DNA from: Butyrivibrio sp. MC2013
Lineage (GTDB): Bacteria; Bacillota; Clostridia; Lachnospirales; Lachnospiraceae
Assembly: GCF_000424585.1 (NCBI RefSeq)
Contig: NZ_AUKE01000005.1
Location: 1-64,000 of the forward strand
Length of the DNA stretch: 64,000 nucleotides
Direction: 5' to 3'
Position numbers and translations under genes: made by a program. Positions 43,036-52,196 of this stretch are shown piece by piece. The notes beneath the pieces were generated by a model. The model did not search any database. It was not told the DNA's origin and worked only from the letters and a program-made list of their open reading frames with translations. Numbering within the stretch: the first letter of the stretch is position 1; the number at the start of each line of letters is the position of its first letter.

Positions 43036-44862
43036 TCACTCCATCATCCGGCTTATGATGGCAGCTACCGCCTTGATATTCTCCCTGTCCATTTGCTTGT
43101 AATCAATATTCTTGCCTGTCAGGGCATTCTCATATTCAGAGAGTGCATCCAGCTCATCCCAGGGGATCAGGCAGGCATGGCGCTTATTTACAGTATCCTT
43201 GCAAATGCGTACGCTATGATCCTCTTTGTATCTCTCAGCCCTCTCCTGCCTCTCTTCATTACTCATAGCCTGATAGCCCATGGAATAATGAAAAGCCATC
43301 CAGCGCAGATGCTCTGACTTTGCCAGATTCTCCATAAGCTCGCCATCTATACTGCCAAGGCTATTACTATCAAGCCCCAGGCGCTTAAAGAGGCAGGATA
43401 GATAATCGGCACTGGCACTGCAGCTCATGCGGCTGAAATAATCGCAGCTCTTCCACTGCTCATCTACAGAGCCTTCACCGTAGTAGTAATGGTTGATCTC
43501 TTTGGCCAGGGCATCCAGATGATTGCCATAGATGATGTCCTTGTCATAGACTCCCGTAGTCACACATATATCTCTTCTGTGATTACGGACTATCCTGTCA
43601 CTGTAGCACTGATATACAGGGAGGTCTGCGCCGCAGCTCTCCAGCACGTCTATTATGCCGTAGCTGATATCCCTGCTAAGGTCAGGACTTCCCACAGCTA
43701 CAGTTATCAGGCTAAGACTATCTGCATGCTGCCTGATATATTCTGTCAGCTTCCTGCTCCTGCCGTCTGCAGCTTCAAATTCTATATCATAAGCGTTTAT
43801 CAGTCCCGGGTAGCGGCTGCGAAAGAAGCCGTCCGTCCTCTCGCATGCAGGGTCAAAGATCCGTACATGAAACGAGCTCCCCTCAAACTGCCCGGAGGCC
43901 ACAAGCCTTCTGAGTATCTCCTGTCCTATATTGCCAAAGCCCACCATCAGGATATCCACATCTCCCAAGGCTCTGCCCTTATCATCAAAGGCCACGGTAT
44001 CAGAGAGAGGATAGCTGCGAGTCAGGAGCCTTGCTGATAGCTCTTCCCTCTTGTATACCCTGACATCACCATATCCATAATGGTCAGGAGCTGCCTGAAG
44101 CTCCGCCCCCAGCATAGCTGATCTGGCAAAGAGCACCAGCTCAGTGTTATCAGAAGCTATACCTGTTTCCTCAAGGCTCCCCAACATCCCGGCAGCATAG
44201 CTATAATTAGCTTCATCATCATCAGAAATGGCACTGACCCTGATCCTGCCGGTACCTGCCCTGACAGATAGCCTCTTTAGAAAAGCAGGCGTCGCTCCCA
44301 TGGCATCCGGGTCATCATATACAAGGGCTCCTGTGCGACTCACAAAGCTGTCCGATATCTGCCCCTTACCTACAAATACCAGAGATACACGCCTGCCGGC
44401 TATAAGGGAGGCTCCCAGCCCTATGGTATTGTCATCTATGCCATATATCAGCTCTATATCACGGAATCGCAGGAGCCAGGTGCGAAAGCCCCTGACTATA
44501 TCCTTTCCTATAGCCAGTACCAATGCACTGACCACAGAATAGTATGCAAAGAAATGCACCAGCCAGTAAAAAACCGATGTAAAGATATTGTCACCCACAA
44601 CGCCAACAAAGGAATCATGAGCGCCATCTCCCGCATTGCCAAACATACGGCCCACATGTACCACCGTGCGCAGCACCGCTATTACAGGCATATCCCTGAA
44701 CTGGTCGGCATCTATGGAGCCGTAGATGATAAGGCCGCCTCCTATGGCTATCAGAAAGGATATCCCGGTCCACTTTTTCACATGCCTGGTGTCCACAGTA
44801 AACCATATGATCAGTGCCAGAAATACAGCAGCTGCGATTAGTATGATCATCAGATTGCTCAT
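43036..44862 (-). CDS. Membrane protein with two RCK/TrkA-like Rossmann domains and a RyR domain
   Basis: 608 residues. Three hydrophobic segments at the N-terminus (IILIAAAVFLALIIWFTV, GISFLIAIGGGLIIYG, FYWLVHFFAYYSVVSALVLAIG) are followed by one nucleotide-binding fold beginning IYGIDDNTIGLGASLI, a second beginning DILMVGFGNIGQEIL (G-x-G-x-x-G), and a C-terminal RyR domain: SEHLRWMAFHYSMGY, with CLIPWDELDALSEYEN. RyR domains are linked in comparative studies to nucleotide-derived ligands in bacterial conflict systems. It is 80 bases downstream of a TIR/beta-propeller gene in the same direction, so the two may form an operon: the TIR enzyme would make a signal and the RyR protein would respond at the membrane. 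That is inference. Confidence 0.78.
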   Translation of the reverse strand: MSNLMIILIAAAVFLALIIWFTVDTRHVKKWTGISFLIAIGGGLIIYGSIDADQFRDMPVIAVLRTVVHVGRMFGNAGDGAHDSFVGVVGDNIFTSVFYWLVHFFAYYSVVSALVLAIGKDIVRGFRTWLLRFRDIELIYGIDDNTIGLGASLIAGRRVSLVFVGKGQISDSFVSRTGALVYDDPDAMGATPAFLKRLSVRAGTGRIRVSAISDDDEANYSYAAGMLGSLEETGIASDNTELVLFARSAMLGAELQAAPDHYGYGDVRVYKREELSARLLTRSYPLSDTVAFDDKGRALGDVDILMVGFGNIGQEILRRLVASGQFEGSSFHVRIFDPACERTDGFFRSRYPGLINAYDIEFEAADGRSRKLTEYIRQHADSLSLITVAVGSPDLSRDISYGIIDVLESCGADLPVYQCYSDRIVRNHRRDICVTTGVYDKDIIYGNHLDALAKEINHYYYGEGSVDEQWKSCDYFSRMSCSASADYLSCLFKRLGLDSNSLGSIDGELMENLAKSEHLRWMAFHYSMGYQAMSNEERQERAERYKEDHSVRICKDTVNKRHACLIPWDELDALSEYENALTGKNIDYKQMDRENIKAVAAIISRMME

Positions 44863-44942
44863 ATAGACCCTCTCCCCTTTATATCTCTGTCAGAGTAGAT
44901 GCCGGCGCCTTCAAATACAGCACCTTCTGACTCATTTATCAA

Positions 44943-47375
44943 CTAATTAAGTCCGTATTTTTGCTTTACTCCAAAAGACGGCTCATGATCTCCCAGATAA
45001 TCATCTGCCATGCTCTGTAGACCTGCTATATCTACAAAGGGCATACTGTAATAATTCAGATCAGGATCCATCATTATAAACTTGCCTTCTTCATCGCATA
45101 CTATATAGGCGCACTCACATATGATCTTCATATCACTGTCAAGGATATAGGACAGACTTCTGCCGCCCGCGTCGCCGCTTATGATATAGCTGCCTGTGAC
45201 ACTGCTATAGCGAAAGCTGTCTGCCATCTCCAGCCAGGTGTCATAGGAGGATATAGATGCACCGGTGGCAGCATCAAGGATACGCAGTGTATGATCTGTG
45301 CATATCACCAGGATATTGCTGCCATCATCAGAATAATACACACGGTCCACCAGCCTGAGATCCACATCGTAGCTATCACTGTCTGTAAAGACATCCTCAG
45401 GCAGGCGCTCATCTGCCATTGCCCATTCATACTCACCATCTGCAGCCTCTGCCAGAGGGCTGATGTCAGCCGAATATCTCACCGCATAAGAGGCTTCATT
45501 ATATATGCAGTAGAGGTCGCCGCCCAGATACTCCGCGTCAGTGACCTTCTCAGCAGGTGCTGCCGCATACCAGGAGTCCGTATACTCACCCTGCATATAG
45601 CTGTCGCAGGCATATATCGCTCCGTCAGCTGTGAGTATATACAGCTCCTCGTTTGCCGCCCAGCACTCTATGATCACCTGATTATAGGACCAGAGTTTTA
45701 AGAGCTCTCCCTTAAGCTGATCTATCACCAGTACGTCCTGAGCCCCGCGGAAAAAGAGCTGGTCTCCTGCGTCTACAAATTCTCCGCCTGTTACATCTAT
45801 ATCATCTGCGTCAAACTCCCAGAGCTGCCTGTTATCAGACAGGTCTGTGGCAGTGATATGAGCAGTCATGCCTCCATTTTCCATATCATGTATAGTAGAA
45901 GCTGTATAGAGGATATCACCCTTAAGATAGGCTATAGGCTCTGAATCGTCCCTATCTGCATAGATACCTGTCACCGTCCCGTCACTTCCATCTATGATCA
46001 GGATATTATGCTCGCCATCTCCCTGAAAGCTGGCAGCCATGCGCTCTCCATCAAAGACAATAGCAGTAAGCGCATGGCTGTCCGTCTGAAAATGCTTGCT
46101 CAGATCCGTTTCAAATACTGTCTCTCCGTTCCCACCTATACGGCAGAGCCTGCTATCAGTCCCATATGCTATAAGGCATTCTCCCTCATCGGGACAATAA
46201 AAGCTGGAAAACTCGGGAAGCTCTATTTCTTCTTTCTCACCGGTCCCTATATCATATGTGGCACTCTCCTCGCCGTCTGTATATACTATGAGCTCATTAG
46301 AAGCAAAGGCGCAGTCTATACTATCTGAGTGGGCAGAAATGATATCAATGACTTCTCCACTTTCTCCGTCGCAGAGATATGCCTTTTGGCCTGCCTTTAT
46401 AAGCACATGCTCCCTGTCCGGGGATACGCAGAAATAATATAGCCAGGAATCCGCATCATAGCTGCATGCTGGGGCGTAGTCCCTTGAGAGCTTGTATATT
46501 CCCATATCTTTATAAAGAGCTTTGACAGCTTCGGCATTATAGCCGCTCTCTATGTCAGATGGCAGGACATTTCTCACTGCATATGCAGCATCTTTTCTCC
46601 GCCCATCCTCATAGAGATGATCGGAGGCTATAGCCATTGAGGATGCATAACTGTTTTGCAGCTCATCATACTGCCTGCTGATGGTCACATTCTGCCTGCT
46701 GATCTTCACCAGCATCACTGTGGCAAAGATGGCAAAAGCAAGGACTGCGGCTCCAATACTTCCAAATATGGCAGTCAGCCTCCTCATCCTCTGCTCTCTG
46801 TGGCGCTGCCTGAGGTCATCATAATTCAGCCCGAATATGGCTGCGCAGAGCCTCATCACAGCTGTGTCCATGGCCTTTAATACTTCCCTTTTGCTCTCTC
46901 CTCTCACATCAGCTGCCAGGGGCTCTATCTCCCGCCTCACCCTGACTATCCTGCCATCATCACCTCTAGTCTCCACTTCGTCGTAGCAGAGGATCTCCGG
47001 AAAAGAAGCTGCAGGCTCATCCTCAGCCAGCACCACCAGAATATGGTCCCTGGGATGACTCTGCAAAAAAACCTCGATCTCCTTCATGCACCAGCGAGAC
47101 TCCGGGTACCTGGGCGTACATATGGTGATCAGGTAGTCAGAGTTAAGGAGAGCCTTGCTGATGGGATCTGAGAGATTGTCGGACAGGGGCAGCTCATCCA
47201 CATCGCGAAAGACTCTTTCTATTTTCTTTTTGCCATTTAACACTTTGGGAATAACAGATTTGGGGAGCCTGAAATTCTCAAGCTTCCTGTGCAGATTCTC
47301 AGCTACAAAGCTGTCAAACTCATTATGTCTGTAGCTGATAAACGCATCGTAATGAAGATCATTCCGATCAGACAT
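44943..47375 (-). CDS. TIR-domain protein with a membrane helix and C-terminal beta-propeller
   Basis: 810 residues. The TIR domain at residues ~8-150 starts YDAFISYRHNEFDSFVAENLHRKLE and contains RVFRDVDELPLSDNL and the segment ESRWCMKEIEVF, whose Glu is at the position of the catalytic Glu of NADase TIR domains. A membrane helix follows (LTAIFGSIGAAVLAFAIFATVMLV), then a short helical repeat region (DAAYAVRNVLPSDIESGYNAEAVKALY) and seven or so beta-propeller blades to the end. The TIR domain should be cytoplasmic and the propeller outside. TIR proteins of this layout are frequent in Lachnospiraceae; their role in defence or stress is unproved. It precedes the RCK-RyR gene on the same strand. 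Confidence 0.88.
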   Translation of the reverse strand: MSDRNDLHYDAFISYRHNEFDSFVAENLHRKLENFRLPKSVIPKVLNGKKKIERVFRDVDELPLSDNLSDPISKALLNSDYLITICTPRYPESRWCMKEIEVFLQSHPRDHILVVLAEDEPAASFPEILCYDEVETRGDDGRIVRVRREIEPLAADVRGESKREVLKAMDTAVMRLCAAIFGLNYDDLRQRHREQRMRRLTAIFGSIGAAVLAFAIFATVMLVKISRQNVTISRQYDELQNSYASSMAIASDHLYEDGRRKDAAYAVRNVLPSDIESGYNAEAVKALYKDMGIYKLSRDYAPACSYDADSWLYYFCVSPDREHVLIKAGQKAYLCDGESGEVIDIISAHSDSIDCAFASNELIVYTDGEESATYDIGTGEKEEIELPEFSSFYCPDEGECLIAYGTDSRLCRIGGNGETVFETDLSKHFQTDSHALTAIVFDGERMAASFQGDGEHNILIIDGSDGTVTGIYADRDDSEPIAYLKGDILYTASTIHDMENGGMTAHITATDLSDNRQLWEFDADDIDVTGGEFVDAGDQLFFRGAQDVLVIDQLKGELLKLWSYNQVIIECWAANEELYILTADGAIYACDSYMQGEYTDSWYAAAPAEKVTDAEYLGGDLYCIYNEASYAVRYSADISPLAEAADGEYEWAMADERLPEDVFTDSDSYDVDLRLVDRVYYSDDGSNILVICTDHTLRILDAATGASISSYDTWLEMADSFRYSSVTGSYIISGDAGGRSLSYILDSDMKIICECAYIVCDEEGKFIMMDPDLNYYSMPFVDIAGLQSMADDYLGDHEPSFGVKQKYGLN

Positions 47376-47545
47376 AACCGCTCCTTAATAGTGGGTAGAT
47401 AGATGCACTTCTATGTCATGTATACATGGATGTATTCTGACATTATGTCATATGTGTGTTTTTTTACATAATAAGTATACTGTCTACCGCATATATATGG
47501 AAGCGTAATTTTGCTTCAAATGTTCACTAATTTTAGTAATTTATA

Positions 47546-47586
47546 AGCGCTGCTGCATAAGTATTTTCCTCATATGCAGCAGCGCT
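47546..47586 (-). terminator. Terminator-like hairpin after the GGDEF gene
   Basis: AGCGCTGCTGCATA and TATGCAGCAGCGCT form a perfect 14-bp stem with a 13-base loop. It starts 11 bases past the GGDEF stop on the minus strand; the tail TATAAATTAC is poor in T, so it may work partly as a boundary hairpin. The gap to the TIR gene (47376-47545) shows nothing else. Confidence 0.7.
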
Positions 47587-47596
47587 ATTATAATTC

Positions 47597-48799
47597 TCAA
47601 TTATGTGCGGAACCGATGCCCTTGCTTTCTGCAAAGTAGTCGCGCTTACGGCGGTCATTGCCCGTCTTTCTGTAGTATTCTGACTTGGCGGCGTACATTG
47701 CAAGGTCGGCCTTTCGTACCAGCCCCTCTGCATTGAGGCCCTTGTTGTCACCTGAGATGGCATAGCCCACTGCCATGGTCAGCTTCTGTCCTCCGGAACC
47801 TGTCCATTTAGCCGATTCTGCATGCAGCTTATCCAGCAGTCCCTTGGCGGTATCTTCGCCATGCCCCCTGGCTACTACTACAAACTCATCGCCGCCTACT
47901 CTGTAACATCTGGCATCGCCAAATACGCTCTGTATACACCTTGCCGCCTGGATGATCACTTCGTCTCCGCCTTTATGTCCCAAACTGTCATTGATCTGCT
48001 TGAGGCCATTGACATCCACAGAATATACCAGGAGATCATCAGGCACAGAGCCGTGCTCAGACAAGGAGCTCAGATCCCTTGAATACGCATATCTGCTCAT
48101 AGCTCCCGTCATGGCATCTGTCAGAAGGATACGCTGCTGTTCTTCTATATAATTGTCCACATTCATCTGCGAGAATTCGGAATAGTGTATGAAGAGGAGA
48201 GCTGCACCAATGGTCATGCCCAGATATTCGGTCCTGACATTGTCACCCAGCTCCTGCATGATGATGCCCAGCATGACTATGGCCATGATGGTATACAGAG
48301 ATACCCTGTTTTGTTTCCTGTAGGACATGCCATACAAGGTAAACTGTGCAATGATCACAGCATATACCGTGAAACATACCAAGAAATAGAACCTGAACAT
48401 AGGTCCGTGAATATAGTGATGATTCTCATCCACCAGGAGCATCCAGCCACCAGGGACTGCGATGAGCTGAAAGATCGTATTGATCAGGATGATCACTACT
48501 ACAGCCTTTTGCCAATGATTCCTCAGCTGTATCTGCACCACAAGAGCGCCCCCTGCCATGGGGGTAAAGATATAATCGGCGCACTTGGCCACTTTCAGCA
48601 TCCAGATGGGCATATCAGTCCTGCCGTCCAGCTGCACGCCGCACCACTCTGCCATAGCCGCAATTGCCAGTATGATATAGGTCGCATAGAGGAGCTTTTT
48701 GGCATCAGGCTGAATATGTTCATTTTTATTGATCAGGATGCACAGTACTGCCAGTGTCATCCAGCATATGATCATTATTGATGTATAAAAACTAAACAT
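47597..48799 (-). CDS. Diguanylate cyclase with an integral-membrane sensor
   Basis: About 400 residues. Seven or eight membrane helices occupy the first ~225 residues, then a linker (SEFSQMNVDNYIEEQQR) and a GGDEF domain: LTDAMTGAMSRYAYSRDL, VDVNGLKQINDSLGHKGGDEV, and the active-site YRVGGDEFVVVARG with the signature intact. It should make c-di-GMP. The RxxD inhibitory site five residues before GGDEF is absent (FGDA), so product inhibition is not expected. The start is the ATG after GGGAATCTTGC; the longer frame to 48868 lacks a binding site. With two c-di-GMP riboswitches and PelD in the window, it is a plausible local source of the signal, but no operon links them. Confidence 0.92.
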   Translation of the reverse strand: MFSFYTSIMIICWMTLAVLCILINKNEHIQPDAKKLLYATYIILAIAAMAEWCGVQLDGRTDMPIWMLKVAKCADYIFTPMAGGALVVQIQLRNHWQKAVVVIILINTIFQLIAVPGGWMLLVDENHHYIHGPMFRFYFLVCFTVYAVIIAQFTLYGMSYRKQNRVSLYTIMAIVMLGIIMQELGDNVRTEYLGMTIGAALLFIHYSEFSQMNVDNYIEEQQRILLTDAMTGAMSRYAYSRDLSSLSEHGSVPDDLLVYSVDVNGLKQINDSLGHKGGDEVIIQAARCIQSVFGDARCYRVGGDEFVVVARGHGEDTAKGLLDKLHAESAKWTGSGGQKLTMAVGYAISGDNKGLNAEGLVRKADLAMYAAKSEYYRKTGNDRRKRDYFAESKGIGSAHN

Positions 48800-48978
48800 G
48801 CAAGATTCCCATTTCTTTAAGGCTGCCCGCACAACGCTGTCAGAACCTGTAAAAAAGGGCATTACCATAAGTTTTATGTCATTTGCATCCCTTAGTCGTC
48901 TATTCTTTTATCGGCATCAGACTTAGTAGCAATGAGCATATTTTAAGAGATAAATTTATAAAAAACTGCCAAAAGTAC

Positions 48979-49025
48979 TTGACAAATATATTTAAAGAAT
49001 TATAATTGCTAACAGTATTAGCAAT
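48979..49025 (+). promoter_or_regulatory. marR promoter with palindromic operator
   Basis: TTGACA (48979-48984), 16-base spacer, TATAAT (49001-49006), overlapping a palindrome ATTGCTAA-CAGTA-TTAGCAAT (49005-49025) and a further GCATTAGC. The same TTAGCAAT sequence recurs at 49498-49527 behind the gene, so the MarR protein is the likely binder at both. Confidence 0.85.
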
Positions 49026-49054
49026 TGCATTAGCATTGCAGAAAGGATCTGAGG

Positions 49055-49480
49055 ATGGACTATCGTAAGCTTGCTGAAGAATTTATGGAAATGCGCACCA
49101 GCATGCCCAGGACTCGTATCACAAGAGATGTGGATGACTACTCTCGCGGCGAACTCATGGCACTAAACTACATAGCTGCCAGCAGGGAACTGGTACACCC
49201 CAAGGATCTGAGCAAGGCCCTTATGCTTACCACAGCAAGAGTAGCTGCCATGCTGGGCTCCATGGAGAAGAAGGGCCTGATAAAGCGCCTTGCAGATGAC
49301 AGCGACAGCAGACAGATCGTAGTGACCATCACAGAAGAGGGCCGCAGGCTCGTTGCTATCCAGAAGGAGAGAATGCTGGAGAGGATGACAGCCATGCTGG
49401 AGTATCTGGGTGAAGAGGATGCTGAGGCTTATGTTCGCATTCACAGAAAGCTCATGAGATCAAGCCTCTTTTGGATGTAA
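49055..49480 (+). CDS. MarR-family transcriptional regulator
   Basis: 141-residue winged-helix regulator of the MarR family: LNYIAASRELVHPKDLSKAL (recognition region), TTARVAAMLGSMEKKGLIKR, then the wing DDSDSRQIVVTITEEGRRLV. It binds DNA as a dimer and usually represses its own gene and an efflux system until a toxic ligand is bound. A palindrome at its -10 and a second one behind it fit autorepression and control of the downstream ABC exporter genes. That exporter is now broken (49603-50077), so the regulator may have lost its main target. Confidence 0.93.
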   Translation: MDYRKLAEEFMEMRTSMPRTRITRDVDDYSRGELMALNYIAASRELVHPKDLSKALMLTTARVAAMLGSMEKKGLIKRLADDSDSRQIVVTITEEGRRLVAIQKERMLERMTAMLEYLGEEDAEAYVRIHRKLMRSSLFWM

Positions 49481-49497
49481 AATTTTTTGCCCATTTA

Positions 49498-49527
49498 GCT
49501 AATACTATTAGCAATATAGTTAGCAAT
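49498..49527. promoter_or_regulatory. Second MarR-type operator
   Basis: GCTAATA-C-TATTAGC (49498-49512) is a perfect palindrome, followed by an overlapping TTAGCAAT repeated at 10-base distance (ATTAGCAATATAGTTAGCAAT). It matches the operator at 49005-49025 and stands before the ABC remnant gene. Confidence 0.78.
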
Positions 49528-49602
49528 CCTGCATTCATATGATGCCAAAAGCTATTTTCAGCACCCGGATCATATTATCAGGATCAGTGAAAGGAGAAAG
49601 CC

Positions 49603-50077
49603 ATGGATAAGAATACACCCATCATCAAGATCAGGAATTTCACCAAAAAATACGGAGATCATATCGCTGTAGACAATATATCTTTTGATATATTCCCGGG
49701 AGAGATCTTCGGCTTCGGCTGCGCTTTTATTGTCCCTGATATCCGGCAATCAGGCGACATTTCAGATGATCAGCATGTTTGTCATGATGCCCATGATATA
49801 TCTGTCAAGAGCTTATCTGCCCATTACAGCTCTGCCCCGCATCCTGCTCCCCATAGTCTACATCAATCCCCTTACATACCTCACTGCCGCCTTTAGATAC
49901 GTGACTCTTGGTATGCACGGGATGAACAGGGACTATCTCATATCCCAGGGAGTGGCCATATCTGCAGGGCCTGTGACCATCATGCCTATATACAGCTGGA
50001 TCGTAGTAGTACTGATAGGCACTGTCATATTTATAGCCTGCGTCAAAAAATTTGATAAAGTCGATATGTCATCATAA
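49603..50077 (+). pseudogene. Collapsed ABC exporter: ATPase N-terminus joined to permease C-terminus
   Basis: The gene starts well (AAAGGAG seven bases before ATG) and encodes the first 40 residues of a drug-export ATPase (IIKIRNFTKKYGDHIAVDN to FPGEIFGF), ending just before the Walker A motif. At about 49715 the sequence jumps, out of frame, into the C-terminal third of an ABC-2 permease, readable to 50077: GNQATFQMISMFVMMPMIYL, RILLPIVYINPLTYLTAAFRY, with a last helix and a VKKFDKVDMSS end. The simplest explanation is a deletion of the ATPase body and most of the permease. The pair once formed a MarR-controlled efflux operon. Confidence 0.85.
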
Positions 50078-50128
50078 TAGAACGCTGTTCCTATATAAAG
50101 TGAGTTGCAGAGAGTGACAATATTCAAA

Positions 50129-50159
50129 ATACCGGGCGAAGTACTACTTCGCCCGGTAT
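50129..50159. terminator. Bidirectional terminator
   Basis: ATACCGGGCGAAGTA, one base, TACTTCGCCCGGTAT: a perfect 15-bp palindrome. On the minus strand it is followed by TTTTGAATATT and serves the gene ending at 50173; on the plus strand it closes the MarR unit. Confidence 0.85.
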
Positions 50160-50172
50160 GATTTCATACACA

Positions 50173-50556
50173 CTACTCCACAATACAATATTCCAGGTAA
50201 TCGTCTACATTGATTTCTATTATTTTATCCGGTACTATTTCATGATGACATACCCACTGCGTTCCCATAGCATGGGAGAATTTATCTTTATCCAACAGGT
50301 ATATATATCCTTTCCCACCATAGTTGGGGTGGCAGTTCCTAAACAACATTTTATTTCCATATTGCGGAAGCATTATGCGCTCAGCATCTTTATTTTCCTC
50401 CACACATCCTAATGCAAAGCAAGTAGCCATTATCTTGCTACTCGTAGCATAAACAGCATACTGACATCCGGATTCAAAACCTGTATCATATGCCTGGCTT
50501 GGCACAAGCTTGTCCACCTTAACAGGGCTTCCATGATACAAATATTCTTTATTCAT
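50173..50556 (-). CDS. Small ADP-ribosyltransferase-like protein
   Basis: 127 residues from the ATG at 50556; six more codons are open upstream without a clear ribosome site. The pattern YLYHGSPVKVDKL, QYAVYATSSKIMATCFALG and YIYLLDKDKF resembles the small ADP-ribosyltransferase-fold proteins (the family that includes DUF3990) in which H-x-S, Y and hydrophobic blocks alternate. A canonical Glu of the R-S-E or H-Y-E triad may be in VCHHEIVPDKIIEI. It stands alone next to the XRE/ImmA/PIN trio. Being small and next to a PIN gene, it might be a toxin-like effector, but no partner is seen. Low certainty in family. Confidence 0.5.
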   Translation of the reverse strand: MNKEYLYHGSPVKVDKLVPSQAYDTGFESGCQYAVYATSSKIMATCFALGCVEENKDAERIMLPQYGNKMLFRNCHPNYGGKGYIYLLDKDKFSHAMGTQWVCHHEIVPDKIIEINVDDYLEYCIVE

Positions 50557-50706
50557 ATTTTTTCTCATCATCACATTTATGACATCCTATTAGTCTTGAT
50601 GCATCAAAAAGTTATATTTTCAATTATAATAATCCAAAATATAATAATCCTTGTTTGATAGTCATACGCCAGTTATATATCAGAAATATCTGTACCATTT
50701 TCTTTA

Positions 50707-51369
50707 TTACATATCAATTGCATCCCTCAATATTTGAAGTTTAGTCTTTATCTTTATATCATATTTTTTTGCAAGACTCTTGATCCACACCGTATCTTCT
50801 TTCCTATACGGATCGATAAAAAATCTCCTAATAAACTTCGAAAGCTGGCTTCTAAAGCTCCAATTCAGATCCGAGGCTGAATTGATATCATCAAAGGCCC
50901 TTACTGTCTGATTTTCATCGGCCTGTCCTATAAGAAATCTTATGATCAGAAGATCTGCAAATGTAAAAGGCATAATATCATCTTCAAATTGAAGAAGCGA
51001 CATATACGGCCCGCCCTGTTTTGTATCATTTGTAACTAGTGAATACGCTCCCAAAGTCTGAGCTAGGGAAATAGCATACACCTCACAAAGGTCTCCAGGG
51101 CCATAAAGATATCTATTTTCCTTTACATTGTTTTCAAAAATCTTAAAAACGGCCATATCCTTTAGCTTCTGATCTGAGTATATTTCCAATTTACCTGAAC
51201 GTATATCATTATCCAAGGAGTTAAGAATGTCTTTTCCATGATTCTCAAGCTCTATACTACGTATCTGTTCATAAATGAAAACACCTTCGTCAAAAAGTTC
51301 AAACAGAATATTTTGATGGCCTCCTCGATAAAGATGAATTATTACATTTGTATCCAAAGAGGCTCTCAA
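50707..51369 (-). CDS. PIN-domain ribonuclease-like protein
   Basis: 220 residues. The PIN fold is suggested by a first Asp in MRASLDTNVIIHL, a Glu in IRSIELENHG, the acidic cluster GPGDLCEVYAISLA and a late Asp in YSLVTNDTKQGG, the four acidic residues of the family's metal site. The C-terminal 90 residues (FADLLIIRFLIG, then LNWSFRSQLSKFIRRFF) are unassigned. Its ATG overlaps the stop of the ImmA/IrrE gene by four bases, so the two are translated together. In such operons the PIN protein is a candidate RNA-cutting toxin and the XRE and ImmA partners the control module. Confidence 0.7.
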   Translation of the reverse strand: MRASLDTNVIIHLYRGGHQNILFELFDEGVFIYEQIRSIELENHGKDILNSLDNDIRSGKLEIYSDQKLKDMAVFKIFENNVKENRYLYGPGDLCEVYAISLAQTLGAYSLVTNDTKQGGPYMSLLQFEDDIMPFTFADLLIIRFLIGQADENQTVRAFDDINSASDLNWSFRSQLSKFIRRFFIDPYRKEDTVWIKSLAKKYDIKIKTKLQILRDAIDM

Positions 51370-52184
51370 TCTTCTAAACCTCCCATCAATTCATCCAGGT
51401 CTACTTGCATCTCAGAGGGTTCGATCACACGATCAATTACATCCTCAAAAGTGAGTTTGTAATATGACAGTACCTTCTCTAAAGTCTCTCTGGGAACTGC
51501 ATTATGATTGTAATTATAAATAACATATTCTATGTATTCATAAGGCAAATATATCTCTTCACTGCAAATGTTCAGCTTTGCATTGCCTCCTATACTCCTA
51601 AGCAGATTACCCACACGTGTAATATTTCGCTCTGTATCGAGCTGAATTCTTTTATTTGAATCTATTAGACTCAGACTCTCCAATCTATTCAGCACCATTT
51701 CATAGCTTACATTGAACTCAGACATCATCCTTGCTATATCCATAGCTGAAATACTATTCTTTTCAAAGTCAGGTAATTCCAAATCAATAAACTTATCTAT
51801 CTCATCTACCGGCATCAATAGACAAGCCGCAAAATAATTGGCCTCTCGTTCTCTTTCATCATCACTTCTATCTGCTATAGTCATTGAATCATCTATAAAG
51901 GATTTAACATCATTCAAATGTAATACAACATGACCAATTTCATGTGCAAGCGTAAAAATCTCTCTAGACAATCTACTGCTACTGTTTGTATATACTATTA
52001 TGTCGTTGTCTTTTTTTAGGGCAAAACCAAGGTCTGCGCTGTCTCCCATAGGGTATCGAACCAGCTTGTATCCACATCGTTCGCACTCCTTAAACAAGTC
52101 GATTATTCCATATCTTCCAACCTTACATTTTTCTCTAAAAGCATCAGCAATAATACGGATCTGCCTCTTCCGGTTATCTAGCAT
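51366..52184 (-). CDS. ImmA/IrrE-family metallopeptidase
   Basis: 272 residues with the zinc-peptidase motif FTLAHEIGHVVLH near residue 87 and the downstream acidic ligand in ANYFAACLLMPVDEI, the ImmA/IrrE (COG2856) signature. These enzymes cut a cognate XRE-type repressor to relieve repression, as in ICEBs1. The C-terminal part (VGNLLRSIGGNAKLNIC, ETLEKVLSYYKLTFEDVIDR) is an added helical domain. It follows the XRE gene by 12 bases and overlaps the PIN gene by four. The likely target is the XRE protein encoded upstream. Confidence 0.9.
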   Translation of the reverse strand: MLDNRKRQIRIIADAFREKCKVGRYGIIDLFKECERCGYKLVRYPMGDSADLGFALKKDNDIIVYTNSSSRLSREIFTLAHEIGHVVLHLNDVKSFIDDSMTIADRSDDEREREANYFAACLLMPVDEIDKFIDLELPDFEKNSISAMDIARMMSEFNVSYEMVLNRLESLSLIDSNKRIQLDTERNITRVGNLLRSIGGNAKLNICSEEIYLPYEYIEYVIYNYNHNAVPRETLEKVLSYYKLTFEDVIDRVIEPSEMQVDLDELMGGLED

Positions 52185-52196
52185 TTAACTTCCCCC

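Noticed and set aside
47597-48799. Inhibitory RxxD site in the GGDEF protein
   Set aside because: The residues five before GGDEF are FGDA, so no RxxD is present.
49685-50077. A separate 130-residue permease gene starting at 49685
   Set aside because: Its first codons are the ATPase gene read in another frame; it is the out-of-frame tail of a deletion, not an independent gene.
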